Origin: Zea mays
Taxonomy: Eukaryota > Streptophyta > Magnoliopsida > Poales > Poaceae
Direction: 5' to 3'
Assembly (NCBI RefSeq): GCF_902167145.1
Contig: NC_050097.1
Coordinates: 168,732,923 to 168,796,922 of the forward strand
Length of the DNA: 64,000 nucleotides
In this document: positions 13,183 to 25,592 of the stretch, one piece after another
How the letters are laid out: every line of letters starts with the position of its first letter
How positions within the stretch are numbered: the first letter of the stretch is position 1
Position numbers and translations under genes: made by a program
Notes under the pieces: generated by a model
What the model saw: the letters and a program-made list of their open reading frames with translations, nothing else
Databases searched by the model: none
Told to the model about the DNA's origin: nothing

Positions 13183-14565
13183 CAGATTCTACGTAGTTTT
13201 TGGTTTGGATCTAGGTTCATGAGATGGATCTATTTGATGCATGGTTTGATTAGATCAATTAGTTATAAGGGGTTGAAGTAGATCACATCGGATATGACTG
13301 AAGATATTAGTTTGTTCTTCTCTGTTAGGTGCGCGACTTGCCCCTACTAGCTGGAATCAGCATCAGGGCTAACTACGCATAACTAGCAGATTGACATAAC
13401 AGATCGATGTCATGAGTGTAATCTTCTTCATGTCGAAAGTCTTGGATTTGGTTTGATTTGATCAATCACATGAGATTTTCAATGGAATTTCCATGTATAC
13501 GATGCATGGAATCCTATGAGATTCTCAATGGAATTTTCCCCCTTGACACCCACCCACTGGCCAGCCAGCGGGGCCGCCGTGGCTATCTATTGAAGTGGCA
13601 AACATATAGAAAACATGTCTCTCTAACTTGTTTTGTAGGACATCTCTGATCGATATGGTTTTTGTGTGTATATGATGCATATAAATGAATTGTTCATGAC
13701 ATGCGTGTCATGACAAGGGCAATATAGCTGGAGCCATATGTATTGTCCAAATTTAATGTAATGACCTGTGTGTCAACATGTGATGATTCAAAGCTGAAAG
13801 TAGCCTAGAGGTGGGTGAATTACATTTCAACCGGTGCATGCCAGTTCAACTGCTATAAAGACAAGTTGAACTACTCTGAACCAGTCCAAGTGCTAGAATA
13901 AATCTAGCTTTGAACTACGCGGAAAGACAATGATGGATCTCTTCGAATGGAAAACACAAGGGATACACTAAGTGTGGATGGTGAGAAATACGGGAGTTAA
14001 TTCACCATGAGATCCACACGATGAATAAACCTATATGCCTATCTTGCCAAATAGAAAATCACAATCACGAACCCAAGCAAGATAACAAGACACAAGTTTT
14101 TATTCCGAGGTTCGGCCACACCACAAAGGTGTCCTACTCCTCGTTGAGGAGCCCACAAAGGGCCCGGTATTTTCCAACCCTAATCCTCCACAACCCAACC
14201 ACCAAGGTCAAGGGAATCTTTTCTCAAATCTTCTCACAAGAGCGGGGAATAAAACTTCTTAGGGTCGTCCACAATTTTGGAGACTTCCAAGCAACCTCAA
14301 TTCGTCTAGGAACTCTAGGGTTCCAAGAACAACAATATCACAAGAGGTATTTGCAACAAGCTCAAGAGATGAGAATGAGAAGGGAGAGGAAAACCAAATT
14401 TGAGGGGCACAAGAACAAACCTCACACCAAAGGGGCTCCTTCAATCAATTTGATTTGAGAGCTAGATCGGGTGTGTGAGAGAGAGGGAGAGTGCTTTTGT
14501 CTCAAGTTAGGTGAGCAATAAGTGTGGGGGCGACCTGGGTAAATGAGGAGAGAGGTATGAGGGGG

Positions 14566-14573
14566 TATTTATA
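14566..14573 (-). promoter_or_regulatory. TATA box of the solo LTR
   Basis: Minus-strand TATAAATA within CTCTATAAATACCCCC. The CGGTTGAACCG-type motifs begin about 50 bp upstream of it in the direction of transcription. Confidence 0.6.
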
Positions 14574-14614
14574 GAGTCTCCTAAAAAAGAGCCATTGGAC
14601 TCGCATTTTCTGTG

Positions 14615-14850
14615 CAGGGCCGGTTGAACCGCCTGGGGGCAGGCTGATAGTCAGTCTACCAGTCAGACTAGCAGACTGCAGGTCAGACTGGTCAATAGGT
14701 CCTAGCACCAGTTGAACCGCCCCTATGGCCGGTTCAACCACTTGGTGGCAGGCAGACAGACAGTCTGTCAGTAAGACTGGTAGACTGCAGGTCAGACTGG
14801 GCAGCTGACCCAGAGACTAGTTGAACGACTCCTAGGGCCAGTTCAACTGT
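14615..14850 (-). repeat. 109-bp tandem duplication with CGGTTNAACCG motifs
   Basis: Two diverged copies begin at about 14618 and 14727. Each has a GGCCGGTT(G/C)AACC head, a GGCAGGC block and a GACTGCAGGTCAGACTGG tail. CGGTTGAACCG at 14621-14631 is a perfect odd-length inverted repeat; the others are decayed. It lies immediately upstream of the solo LTR TATA box. Confidence 0.65.
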
Positions 14851-14944
14851 TATTGACTAGAAAGTTCAGGAGAGAAAACCCAGGTTGAACTAGCCCGGAG
14901 GCAAGTTCAACTAGTTTCGACCAGAGAGTTCCACAGTTAAAGTG

Positions 14945-15090
14945 AAGTTCAACTTAGCTGAAAAAGCTCAACTCAACTTAAGAAGCTCAACTCAGCTGAG
15001 AAAGTTCAACTCAGCTGAAAAAGCTCAACTCAGCTGAAGAAGCTCAACTAGGCTAAGAAAGTTCAACTCAGCTGAAAAAGCTCAACTACT
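14945..15090. repeat. Short tandem repeat array, about 20-bp unit
   Basis: About seven imperfect units of the type AAGCTCAACTCAGCTGAAGA. Each contains TCAACTCAGCTGA, itself partly palindromic around CAGCTG. It lies in the upstream (U3) part of the solo LTR. Confidence 0.75.
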
Positions 15091-16177
15091 TTTCAACAGG
15101 AACACTCTTTGTTTCTCAATCCTAACAACAGTCGCATACACAGAGTGTCCAAAAAAATTTGGTTTTCAAAAATAGCTTTTGAATTTAGAGACTTGAGCAG
15201 TAGCAAACACCATTACCTGTGTGAAAACTACTAAGGAAGAATTCGATCCTATGACTCAAGATATATATATAAAATTTTACACGATCGTCACATGGAATCC
15301 TTTCAAGACACCACTAATGTATTTGCTTTGTCCTTGAAACTTCCCTTTCCAATTCTTAACTAAAGTTGTTACTCCTTTAATCTTTGTAGACACTGAGTAT
15401 ACACTAGGAGCAAACTTGTTAGTACCCTTATTTGTTTTGTCATTAGTTGGGGTTGATTGCACTTACAAAAGCATATGTGTAATTTGTTTACCTGCATACG
15501 TTATATAGGTCTTGAAGGACTCATCACCTGAAGGATGGCATAAATATATAATGGAGATGGAGATCATCATGATGGACAAATTTTTGGAGATGGGGATCAC
15601 CATGTGATAGCGAGCCATATCAAATCACAACTGTTGTATGAATGTCATTCTTAATGTTCTACTTATTCATGTTGCGTATATGTCCTTGCGTGCAATGATA
15701 TAAGTAGGACGATCTCTCATAAATGTTTAAGCTCAAATGCCCCACCAAACCTTGCACTATCATAAGTCATGTACAATTGGTGGTGGGTCTATGAAATTTG
15801 GGTGCCACCAGTTTTCCTTGACTAGATAGGTTTGTATCGGATACAAATTGCAGAAAGGGTTGGTTAACTTAAACAAAGTCAACTTAATGGTTAAGGAATT
15901 TGAGGCATAAGGTTAGGAGGCGAGACATAGAGATGTCACCCAACAACAGAAGTTATATATGATATGATTAGCAAGGAGTTTCTTACCGGTCTACCATGTC
16001 TTCTAGTGGTAATGCCAAAGCTCACTAGTAGACTTGTTATTTGTGGGGTCTGAATCACTAAATATCAATTGAGGGATATTGATTTTAGTGGGAGTAGATT
16101 CTATTAAATGTTTAATATGATTTACTCTATCATGGATATTTTTGTCGTAGTATTTTGCATTATTTTGTTGTAGATAA

Positions 16178-16996
16178 ATGGCACCTAGCACAAGATCATT
16201 TTCTTTGCAACCAATTCTTGAAAAGGATAAGTTAAATGGAACAAACTATATGGATTGGATCCATAACCTGAGAATTGTTCTTAGGTCAGAGAGAAAGGAA
16301 GAAGTTCTAGACACCCTACTACTAGAGATGCATGCTGAAGATGCACCTACTACTGTTAAAGTCCCTTACAAGAAAGCAATGGATGCTTATCTTGAAGTGA
16401 GTTGCCTTATGCTTGCTTGCATGGAGCCCGAGCTGGAAATGCAGTTTGAGACTAACCATGAGGCACACGATATGGTCGTGGCGCTCAAGGATATGTTCCA
16501 GACTTAGGCTAGGACTGAAAGGTTCAATGTGTCCAAAGCCTTTCTGGAATGCAAGCTAGTAGAAGGCGTAGTAGTTGGGCCACATGTAATCAAGATGGTT
16601 GGTTATAGCCAGAGGTTGGAGAAGCTAGGCTTCCCAATAAGCCAAGGGTTGGCCACTGATTTCATTTTGGCATCTCTTCCGCCTAGCTATGCAAACTTCA
16701 TTACGAACTACCATATGCATGGGGCGGAGAAGGGCCTCAATGAACTGTGTGGCATGCTGAAAACAACAGAGGGTGACATAAACAAAAGCGCTGGCAGCAA
16801 TGGCCATGTGATGGCGGTCCAAAACAAATCCAACTTTAAGAAGAAGGGTAAATCTCAAAAGAAGGGCAAAGCCCAAGGCTAGACCAGTTGCAGATGCTGA
16901 GTGCTTTTACTGCAAAGGATTTAGTCACTCGAAGAGGAATTGCAAGCAGTACTTGGTCTCAATTAAGGATCACAACGGTAAGGGTACAGCCGCAAC
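16178..16996 (+). pseudogene. gag: Decayed copia gag
   Basis: Begins at ATG 16178 with a motif-rich stretch LNGTNYMDWIHNL, the signature of the plant copia gag (UBN2-like) domain. A TAG interrupts it at 16505-16507 and reading resumes in frame. A frame change follows before the zinc knuckle at about 16906-16950, which reads CFYCKGFSHSKRNC and fits C-X2-C-X4-H-X4-C. Gag would package element RNA into virus-like particles. Broken by the stop and frame change. Confidence 0.75.
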
Positions 16997-17063
16997 ATGT
17001 TAACTTGATATTCACAGTACATAATTTTTTTCTTGTTGATTCTTATATTAATTCTTAGGTATT

Positions 17064-18350
17064 TGATATGGGATCGGTAGCCCATATTTGCAATTTGATG
17101 CATGGAACGATAAGAAGTAGAAGTGTGAAAAGAGAAGTTAATTTCTGGGTGGCCAGTAATGCAAGAGTTGCTGCGTTGACTGCCGGGACGATGCAACTCC
17201 ACCTCCCATTAGGATTTATTTTGGAGTTAAATAATTTATCTAGTTCCTAGTATGAGTCAAAAAATTATGTCTCCATGTTTGATGAAGGATGGTTATTCAT
17301 TTGCGAGTGAAAACAATGGTTGCGTGATATCTAAGAATGGCATGCTTGTGGCTTTTGCATCCATTATGAATGGGTTATTCATTTTAAATCTTGATGATGC
17401 ATCTATATGTAATATAAGTGCTAAAAGGCCTTGGCCCAATGATTTAAGTCCTACCTACATGTGGCACTGTCGTTTGAGTCATATAAGTGAGAATCGCATG
17501 AAGAAGCTTCATTCTGATGGGATTTTAACTTCGTTTGATTTTGAATCATACGATACATGTGAAGCATGCTTACTTGGCAAGATGACCAAGGTGCCCTTCA
17601 CAGGTTTACCTGAGACGACATTAGATTTGTTGGAACTCATACATATTGTTGTGTGCGGACCAATGAGTACGACAGCTAGGGGAGGATTCCAATACTTCAT
17701 AACCTTCATTGATGATTTTAGTAGATATGGATATGTCTACTTAATGAAACACAAGTTTAAATCTTTAGAAAAGTCCAAAAAATTATAGAATACTGGAAAT
17801 CAGCATGGCAAAAAAGTTAAAGCACTACGATCTAATCGTGGAGGTGAATATTTGAGCCATGAGTTTAGCAATCATCTAAAGAATTGTGAAATTGTTCCGC
17901 AGCTTACGCCGCCTAGAATGCCTTAGTGGAATGGCGTGTCTGAGCGACAAAATTAGACTTTATTGGATATGGTTCGATCAATGATGAGCTAGTCGGACCT
18001 ACCTTTGTCGTTTCAGGGATACAATCTAGAAATAATAGCTTTCACACTAAATAGGGTATTGTCTAAGTTCGTAGTTAAGACACCATATGATATGTGGACT
18101 GGAAAGATGCCCAGTTTGTATTTTTTGAAGATTTAGGGTTGTGAGGTTTACGTCAAGCGACTTCAATTAGATAAACTCACTCCAAAATCAGACAAGTGCA
18201 TGTTTGTGGGATATCAAAAGGAAACTTTGGGATATTACTTTTACCACCGGTGAGAGGGCAATATGTTTGTCGCCCGAAATGGTGTTTTCTTAGAGAAAGA
18301 GTTTCGAGAGATAAGTAGACAAAATGTGTTTCCTAAAGAAGTTTAGGATG
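17064..18350 (+). pseudogene. pol: Decayed copia protease-integrase
   Basis: Starts with a degenerate protease active-site region (DMGSVAHICN near 17067, where DTGS would be expected). The integrase zinc-binding region HCRLSH...CEACLLGK follows at 17466-17580, then the first catalytic Asp region FIDDFSRYGYVY at about 17705. Near 17830 the second catalytic position reads RSNRGGEY, an Asp-to-Asn change from the usual RSDRGGEY. Stops occur at about 17786, 17923 and 17953. Non-functional. Confidence 0.75.
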
Positions 18351-18399
18351 AGCAGTGGGACAAGATTCAATAAGTGATGCTAATGTAGCATAACAAGTT

Positions 18400-19860
18400 G
18401 AGATGTCTGTGGCAAGAGAAGCACCACCACAACCACGAAGGTCAGCAAGGCTTCGCGAGGCACAAGGAGAAGTGCTATTGTTAGGCAATGGGGAAGTGTT
18501 GTTCTTAGACAACGACAAATCCGCAACATATATAGAAGTGATGATGGACCCAGATTCCGAGAAATGGCAAGTCGCCATGAGATCCGAGATAGATTCTATG
18601 GGAGAAAATCAAGTTCGGAACTTGGTTTACCCTCCTAATGGTGTTAGACCCATAGAGTGCAAATGGATCTAGAAAAAGAAAGACATAGATGGAAATGTTC
18701 ACATCTATAAGGGTTGACTTGTTACAAAGGGTTTTCGACAAGTTCAAGGAGTTGACTATGATGAGACATTCTCGCTAGTAGCGATGCTTAAATATATTCG
18801 GATCATTCTGGCTATTGTCGCATATTTCGATTATGAGATTTGTCAGATGGATGTCAAAATAGCTTTCCTTAATGGAAACCTAGATAAGGACATGTATATG
18901 ATACAACCCGAAGGTTCTATTGATCGATCAATGTTGGAAAGATATGCAAACTTCAGAAATCCATTTATGGGTTGAAGCAAGCATCTTGGAGTTAGATCAT
19001 TTGTTTTGATGAAGTGGTCAAAGGGTTTGGTTTTCATCAGAATGAATAAGAAGCTTGTGTTTACAAGAAGGAAAGTGGGAGTGCGGTTGTATTTCTGATC
19101 TTGTATGTAGATGACATATTATTAATTAGGAATGACATTCCTATGCTAGAGTCTGTCAAGGCTTCACTAAAAAAAGAGTTTTTCTATGAAGGACTTAAGG
19201 GAAGCAGCTTATATTCTAGACATAAGGATCTATAGATATAGGTCGAAGAGGCTTATAGGATTAAGCCAGGACATGTACATTGACAAGGTGTTGAAATGGT
19301 TGAACATGGAACAGTCCAAGAAAGGGTTCTTACCTATGTCACATGGTATACACCTTAGCGCATGAGTAAGGTACCATATGACTCGACAATTGGATCAATC
19401 ATGTATGCCATGATATGTACATACCCAGATGTTTCATACGCTATAAGTGCTACGAGTAGGCACCAAGCTGATCCAGGTGAGGGTCACTAGACAGCAAGAA
19501 AATGCATTCTTGTACTTGAGAAGGACTAAAGATATGTTCCTAGTATATGGGGGTAAGGAGGAGCTCGTTGTAACTGGTTACACTGATGCTAGCTTCCAAA
19601 CTGACCCAGACGAGTTAAAATCACAATTAGGTTTTGTGTTCACAATAAATGGTGGTGTTGTTAATTGGAAGAGTTCCAAATAGGGAGACTGTGACTGATT
19701 CTACAACAGAAGCCAAGTGCATTACAGCTTCTGAATCTACGAAGGAAGGTGTTTGGATAAGGAAGTTCCTCATCGGGCTTGGCGTGTTTCCTAATACCTC
19801 TAGTCCACTGAACCTCTACTGTGACAACAATGGGCCGGGCTATTGCACAAGCTAAGGAGC
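18400..19860 (+). pseudogene. pol: Decayed copia reverse transcriptase-RNase H
   Basis: RT signatures in order: WKVAM-like region (about 18560), QMDVKIAFLNG (18843-18875) and LYVDDILLI near 19100-19125 with catalytic YVDD intact. RNase H follows with GYTDASFQTD (about 19575), a TEAKCITASES segment (about 19700) and a CDNNG segment (about 19820). Several stops and frameshifts (18670, 18715, 18975, 19680) abolish the reading frame. Confidence 0.75.
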
Positions 19861-20060
19861 CAAGGAACCACTAGAAAAGCAAACACGTACTGCGGAAATT
19901 TCACCTCATATGAGAATTCGTTAGGTGGGGTCAAATAAATATATGCAAAATACATAAGTATTTGAATGTTGCTGATCCTTTGATGATACCTCCTCCACAA
20001 CCTAAGCATGAGGCACACATGAGATCTATGGGTATTAGATATCTTCTAAATTAACTCTAG

Positions 20061-20074
20061 TGCAAGTGGGAGAC
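20061..20074 (+). other. Polypurine tract of the old copia element
   Basis: TGCAAGTGGGAGAC directly before the 3' LTR start TGTTAGAAAT. It would prime plus-strand synthesis. Confidence 0.7.
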
Positions 20075-23000
20075 TGTTAGAAATATGCCCTAGAGATAAT
20101 CATAGAGATGAGCATATTTCTTTGTATCCATGATAGATATTGCTTAATTGAGTATCCATGAAAGGCACCTTGTATTGATTAGCAATTATGTGAATTATTT
20201 GTGAGATTCTTTACTTGTATGGTTATTCTAAATGGTGTCCCTGGTCAGAGTCGATGACTAGCACATGTATTAGTTGATGACTATATTTCACAAGTTATGG
20301 ACATGAAGATGTCAAACTAATAATGTGGGCGCATGTATGACATGAGGTTGGACCGATCCAACGTGAAATATTGTAATATAGTTCTCTTTTTGCAACATGT
20401 ACATGGTGTCCTTAGACCTGATATTGTCGCATGTTCTCAAGATGTAAATTGACCTACTTAGGGACTATCAAACGCTACTCCGTAACTGAGTAGTTATAAC
20501 TTAGTTTTGGGTTTGTCAGGAAGCATGCTATGACGCATGGTTAGTCAAGATGGAATTTGTCCCTCTCTTATTGAGTGAGATATCTCTAATTCCCTCGAGT
20601 GATTGGTTCAATAGATGCATGGTGGTGCTAGGGTAAAGTGTTAACCATTGAAAGGATTTGAATTCACAGTATTGAGAAAGAGAGGCCAGCTTAGAGCTAG
20701 ACCAAACATCGTGAGACAATGGGAACAAGTTGTACGTAATGTTGCAATGGTTCGTCTGATATGATCTTTGTGTGCGCATAGGAGTTGACATGTCTTGCTA
20801 GAGGTTGCTGTCAATTATTGAGCCAAATAAGAGTATCCGGGCCATGTCTATGTGTACATGAACCTATAGGGTGACACACTGTCACACTCGGGTTTCGGGG
20901 CACCAAGACCCGGGCGCGAACATAATCACCAGGTGTGCTAGGACTAAGTCTCACACATATGATGATTCATGGCACAGGATCGAATGTCACATCTTTACTA
21001 CATAACAGGAGTTCTATACAAAATAAATAATTACATTATAAGGAGACAACCGTCCAGCAACCCAAAGTTGACTGGGAGACGACGGCCTAGATCTCTCACG
21101 AACTCATCGCAGCATCCTCCATGCGCCTCATCCTGCGGTACCTGTTCTTGACCTGTGGGGGTGTGAGACAGCAAGAGTGAGCTCACATACGTTCATCGCT
21201 CAACAAGTTATGGGGAATAATGTGCATGAACTCGCCAAAGGTGGGAGCTCACGTGAAGTGTAAGGCTTACCAAAGAGGATGGTTAGAGCTGAGCATTGCT
21301 TTTAAAGTTGGTCAAAATTTTATTAGCAATTACTAAGTACAAGTAAATACCAACCCAATTAAGTAGTAGAACAAAAGTAACAACATCACCTGCGATGCAA
21401 TGCATATGACAAATTGAATTTAGTTCCATAAGTTAATCATCAGAGAGTCCTGAGCTGCTCATGACCGTGAGCTCGGCTAGTATACCAGTTTTACACTCTG
21501 TAGAGGTGGTACCCTTTACCCACAAGTCATGTTACCCATCTGCTAAGGGATCGCGACTTCCCATACACCTCTACCGAGGAGGTGAGGCAGGGTAACACTA
21601 CGAGGCCTTTACAAAGTTCCACTAGCTTTAGAAAACCCGCTACAGTTTATAGGAAGCTCCAATGCAGGGTTCTTGCCTGACCGCCATCGCAGCAAAATCA
21701 ACCAAGGACCTCCCTACACTGACCACTCCCCTACTGCCCTTGCCCCTTTCGGGTAAGGTAGTCCTCCACTAGCTTTCCTAATTAATCAGCCAAGGGCGTC
21801 CATAAACCCTTGTGGTGGCATGTGTTTCTCAAGTTAAGCTCTATGTTCCAATTAACATTAATGATCTTGACATGAACATAAATAGAATAACAAAATAACT
21901 GGAAGATAGATATGATAAATAATTATCCTAAATCCATGTAAAGCAATAGCAAACTACCCAAGTGATTCAGGGGTAAACAAGGTAATGAGATAAACAATCT
22001 AGGGTAACCTATTGGGTCCCATCAAAATTAACCTATGCATGAATAAATGATATTAAAGAACATTATTGGGTAAAAAGTGGTCAAGGGCACAACTTGTCTG
22101 GGACTCGAGATTCCAGGTACCAGGATGATCTTCAGGTGACACGTGTCCTCACTGCTAAACGTAGCAATACATACATACATGGTATAGGCAAAATTAACAT
22201 TACACCAAACATATATGGAAAATATATATTAATCATCTACATATTGAAATAAGATCACAGGAACATGAATTATTAATTTTGGAATTATAGATTTTAAGTT
22301 ATGGATTTCTAAAGTTATTTAGCACCTAGAATAGATTAATTCAAATGAACAATTTTAATTCAAGTTTCATGGCTAAACAGAGGTACTAAGTGGTAGTCAA
22401 TATTAAAACAAAATTAATGTCTTTGGAATAAATTAATTTGGAGCTAAAATGAATTTAATATGAATTAAGCAAATTCCTAGATTTATTTTTGCACTAAAAA
22501 TCCTTTTTCTAAACAAATTCTGAGTTTCCCAAGGATTCTGGACTGTGGACACTATTTTAACTAAGCCTAGGGTGTTCTGCACAAAATTCTGGGCCTGTTT
22601 TATAATTCCTTTACGCGTATCAGGACAGCGGGTTGAATAGGTAAAACCCCAGGGTCTCTTTTGCAATTGTCTCAAGCCAAAGGGGTACGGGTGAACGCGA
22701 ACCGCCCAGATTATATCCAATGGTGCAGATTAGATCTGGGCGCTTTATGAACCGGTAGGCGACGGAGATCGACGATCCAGAGATCAACAGCCGCGAGGCA
22801 GCCACGAATTGACACCTTTCTGCACCCTCCATCCATCGATCAACGACCACAATTCTAACTGGCGCGATCTAATCTCTTCCGTCCACATCAGATCAGACGG
22901 CCAGAGCGCTTCTTCAACCTCTGACTAACCAGAAACGGTGACGGCGCCAGATACCGAGCGGCAGAGCAACACCGGTGCCCTAGACAACCATCCCGACCTC

Positions 23001-24591
23001 TATCAAGCACACGGGGGCACGGTTTCTACCATGGATAGGCTCTACGCGATGTGGAGGAAGAGGCGAATAGCAGGGACCTGATCGTACCGGCGGTGGAGGC
23101 GACAGAAGGCCGTCGAACGCACGCGGACTCGAAAGCGCCCATGATGCAGACAATGCAATCCAGCAGCATGTGGGGCGGGGTGGAGTATGGCGAGGAATTG
23201 GAACGACCATGGGCTACACGCGGGTAACCCCGTCGAGCCACTTCGGACGAGCAGAGCCAGGGCTATGGCGGCGCACCTAGATTTTCCCTCTGCCGTTCTA
23301 GCGACCGCGGTAGACCGGTTCAATCTTTCCCCGCACACCCACCCGCGGAATCAATGAAGCCCTCGGTGAAGAGATCGTGGTGAGCGCGTGCGTATTTATA
23401 CACCCACAGCGGAGTCCGATGAACGGCCTGCGCGATTTCCACGGGCTTCAGTTCGCATCGAGTCCGCAGCGCGGAGTAGAAATCACGGCATTCGTTAGTT
23501 GGCAGCAGCGAGCAAAGGAAGGAGATACGTACGGGGATGGCCCACCGGTAAGTGACTGAAGAAGGATGCGTGCTTGTGCCCTGTGAAGCCGACCAGCGGG
23601 ACCCGTGCGCAATAGAAGAAACTGGAGCTAGCGGCTAGGGTTTTGGGGCTGGTGCGGAGTGGGAAATTGGGCCGGCGGGGTGCATTACGGCCCAGGCGCA
23701 AGGAGATCTTTCTTCTTCCTTTTTTTGTTCTCTATTTTCCATTCCCAAATCAATTCAAATGCAGTTTTAAATTATAAATTTATTTAGAATGCACAGTTCA
23801 AGAACTCTAGCATGAATATAATTTGTTTAATTAATTAATTTATTATAGTATTTAATCAAATGCTTTCAAATATACAATTCATACACACTAACACATAGAA
23901 TGGGTATTTTAAGAAATGTAATCTCTAATATAAAATTCTTTAGAGAATAATTATAAATATTCATTTCAACCAAGGGGTAACAAATTCATATAGAGATTCT
24001 TTTATTAGGAACGTGTTTGTTTTAGGTGATGTTGTTTCAAATGTACGAAAATTTTATTGTAAGGCATTCTAATATCAAAATCTTTGGAGAACTTTTACTA
24101 AACTTTCAAAGTAAGATTTTGGGTGTTACACACTTAAGGAAAAGGAAGCCTAACTCGAATTGGATCCGAAATTAGACTGTGTTTTAGGGTTGTTGATGGC
24201 CTCGGAGTCAGAAGCCCACTAGAACGCCTATATAATGAGGGACGGGGGCATGGTTAGGGTGAACCTAATTCTCCGCCATCAAACCAGCAGTTGTGCCCCT
24301 CTCGCCCTCACCAAGCCACCATAGCGAACCTAGCAGTTCGGTACGCGACGCTTCCTCCTGTACGTGTGAATACCTCGGAGATGCTGCATATGGAACCCTA
24401 GGATGAACCATGCGAGGATGTGAAGGATACAGACAACTACACGACACTGTTCGATGCATTTTTCTACATCGAGACAACTTTCGCTGCCTGTGCGTCTAGT
24501 GGTAATTCCATGACCTATAACAACAGTAGTTCTTGGTTTATAGGGTCAAAAATTTTGTTTTGCGCTAGTGTAACCTCCCCATAATCCTATA
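20075..24591 (+). repeat. 3' LTR of the old copia element, split by an insertion
   Basis: LTR parts 20075-20879 and 24131-24591 together make about 1.27 kb. The second part matches the 5' LTR remnant at about 12710-13169 block by block. A long LTR at 20880-24130 separates them. The right end reads CCTATA, where the 5' LTR has CCTACA. Confidence 0.8.
20880..24130 (-). mobile_element. Complete long LTR (3.25 kb), copy 2, probably solo
   Basis: Starts TGTCACACTC and ends GGGTGTTACA, imperfect mutual complements. The uninterrupted site in the partner LTR (about 12709) shows this is an insertion. The junction repeats AC units, so the duplication could be CAC or CACAC and the exact end is uncertain by two bases. 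GC-rich 22700-23700 carries a minus-strand TATA (TATAAATA, about 23394-23401), implying minus orientation. The length fits the long LTRs of Prem-1/Tekay-type gypsy elements, a guess on length and ends only. I see no retroelement coding region inside. Confidence 0.6.
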
Positions 24592-24888
24592 GGATCCACG
24601 ACCACCATCTCTGGTGTGCACGCACTTGCGTGCATCCGGGGCCTTATAAAGTTGGTAAGGGGTTGGAGAGACAAGGCATGGCCTACAGATCTCAATGGGG
24701 TTTTGCTTGATGTGGTTGGAGGTCACGCAGTGGTGCACGACGGAGATTGCATGAAGCGCTACTCTGGTGAGCAATTATGCACGAGCAGACGAGTTATCGA
24801 GGGCAAAATGGATCAATTAGGTTCCTAACCTCAGTGTGAAGCTTAGATCTCGTCGCTGCAGTCGCTGGAGGTCTTGGTGTTGAGGTTC
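24592..24888. other. Short spacer, no feature recognised
   Basis: About 300 bp between the copia 3' LTR and the gypsy insertion. It continues at 34017 once the gypsy element is removed. A 70-codon open frame at 24616-24828 has no recognisable motif and I do not call it a gene. Confidence 0.5.
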
Positions 24889-25520
24889 TGTTGACGCCTT
24901 TTCGGAGCGCTAAATACTCAAGAAGAACCGGCGGCGGTGCTCTCTGGTCAGGCGCGAACGGTCCGCGGCCTGGGGCCGGACGGTCCGCGACCTGGCACAG
25001 GGGCTAGGGTTTCCTGCCTGACCGCCGGACGGTCCGCGCCCTGGGGCCGGACGGTCCGCGCGTGTGCAGGGGCGGCGGAAGATCACCGGCGGCGCCTGGA
25101 TCTCGCTCCCGGGAGGGACCCCGTCGGGGAGAAGAGATCCTAGGGGTTGTCTAGGCTCGGGCCGGCCGACCTAGACTCCTCTAATCGACGTAGAGTCGAG
25201 GAGAGACGGAAAATTTAGGGATCGAGAGGCTAAACTAGAACTAGACTAGAACTACTCCTAATTGTACTGGAAATAAATGCGAATAGAAGTTGTATTGATT
25301 CGATTGTTGATTACAAATCGGCCGTAGGCCTCTCTTTTTATAGAGGAGGGGGGCTGGACCCTTTACACGACCGGATTCCGAGCTAATTCCGCGGATATAG
25401 CTAACAAACATAGCACAAAACTCGGAACCCTAATCTATTATGCGCGTGCGCGGACCGTCCGGACCGCGGACCGTCCGGCCTCAGGGCCGGACCGTCCGCA
25501 CCTCATTTTGGTGCTCAACA
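24889..25520 (-). repeat. 3' LTR of the Tat gypsy (632 bp)
   Basis: TGTTGACGCC...GCTCAACA. Nearly identical to the 5' LTR apart from motif-associated indels: it has an extra GGTCCGCGGCCTGGGGCC-type segment near 24960 and a different CGGACCGTCCG arrangement near 25450-25500. TATAAAAA lies on the minus strand at 25335-25342. Confidence 0.9.
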
Positions 25521-25540
25521 TATGCCCCCCTGCCTTTTGG
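25521..25540 (-). other. Polypurine tract of the Tat gypsy
   Basis: On the minus strand, AAAAGGCAGGGGGGCATA lies immediately before the 3' LTR. Confidence 0.75.
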
Positions 25541-25592
25541 TGGAGCTGAGCAAACCAAAAGCAAATAACTCGATGAGATTACATCGGTTCTC

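Larger units (their letters stand above)
13795..15467 (-). mobile_element. Solo LTR (SIRE-like copia) with TSD AAAGC
   Basis: A 1,673-bp segment with TG...CA ends, flanked by AAAGC at 13790-13794 and 15468-15472, inside the leader of the old copia element. Read on the minus strand it starts TGTAAGTGCAATCAACCCC and ends with a CACCTCTAGGCTACTTTCA block, which resembles the CTAGGTGCTCTCA end of the Opie/Ji LTRs. The TATA box is on the minus strand at 14566-14573. It contains a 109-bp tandem duplication and a roughly 20-bp repeat array. No internal region remains, so this is a solo LTR left by recombination between two LTRs. Confidence 0.75.
12608..24591 (+). mobile_element. Old Ty1/copia element, nested and 5'-truncated
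   Basis: Plus-strand copia element in the order truncated 5' LTR (12608-13169), PBS, long leader, decayed gag-protease-integrase-RT-RNase H (about 16178-19860), PPT (20061-20074) and 3' LTR (20075-24591). The 3' LTR is split by a 3.25-kb insertion. The LTR start TGTTAGAAATATGCCCTAGA after a purine tract resembles the Ivana/Oryco-like clade of plant copia elements, a tentative assignment. Many stops and frameshifts make it inactive. The missing first part of the 5' LTR means no target duplication can be read. Confidence 0.8.

Noticed and set aside
14021..14458. 145-codon frame as a host gene
   Set aside because: It lies wholly inside a solo LTR bounded by TSD AAAGC and is antisense to LTR transcription; no domain recognised.
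22980..23701. Overlapping open frames in the GC-rich part of the 3.25-kb LTR
   Set aside because: Low-complexity products in several frames, no domains, and the block lies inside an LTR next to a promoter; expected by base composition.
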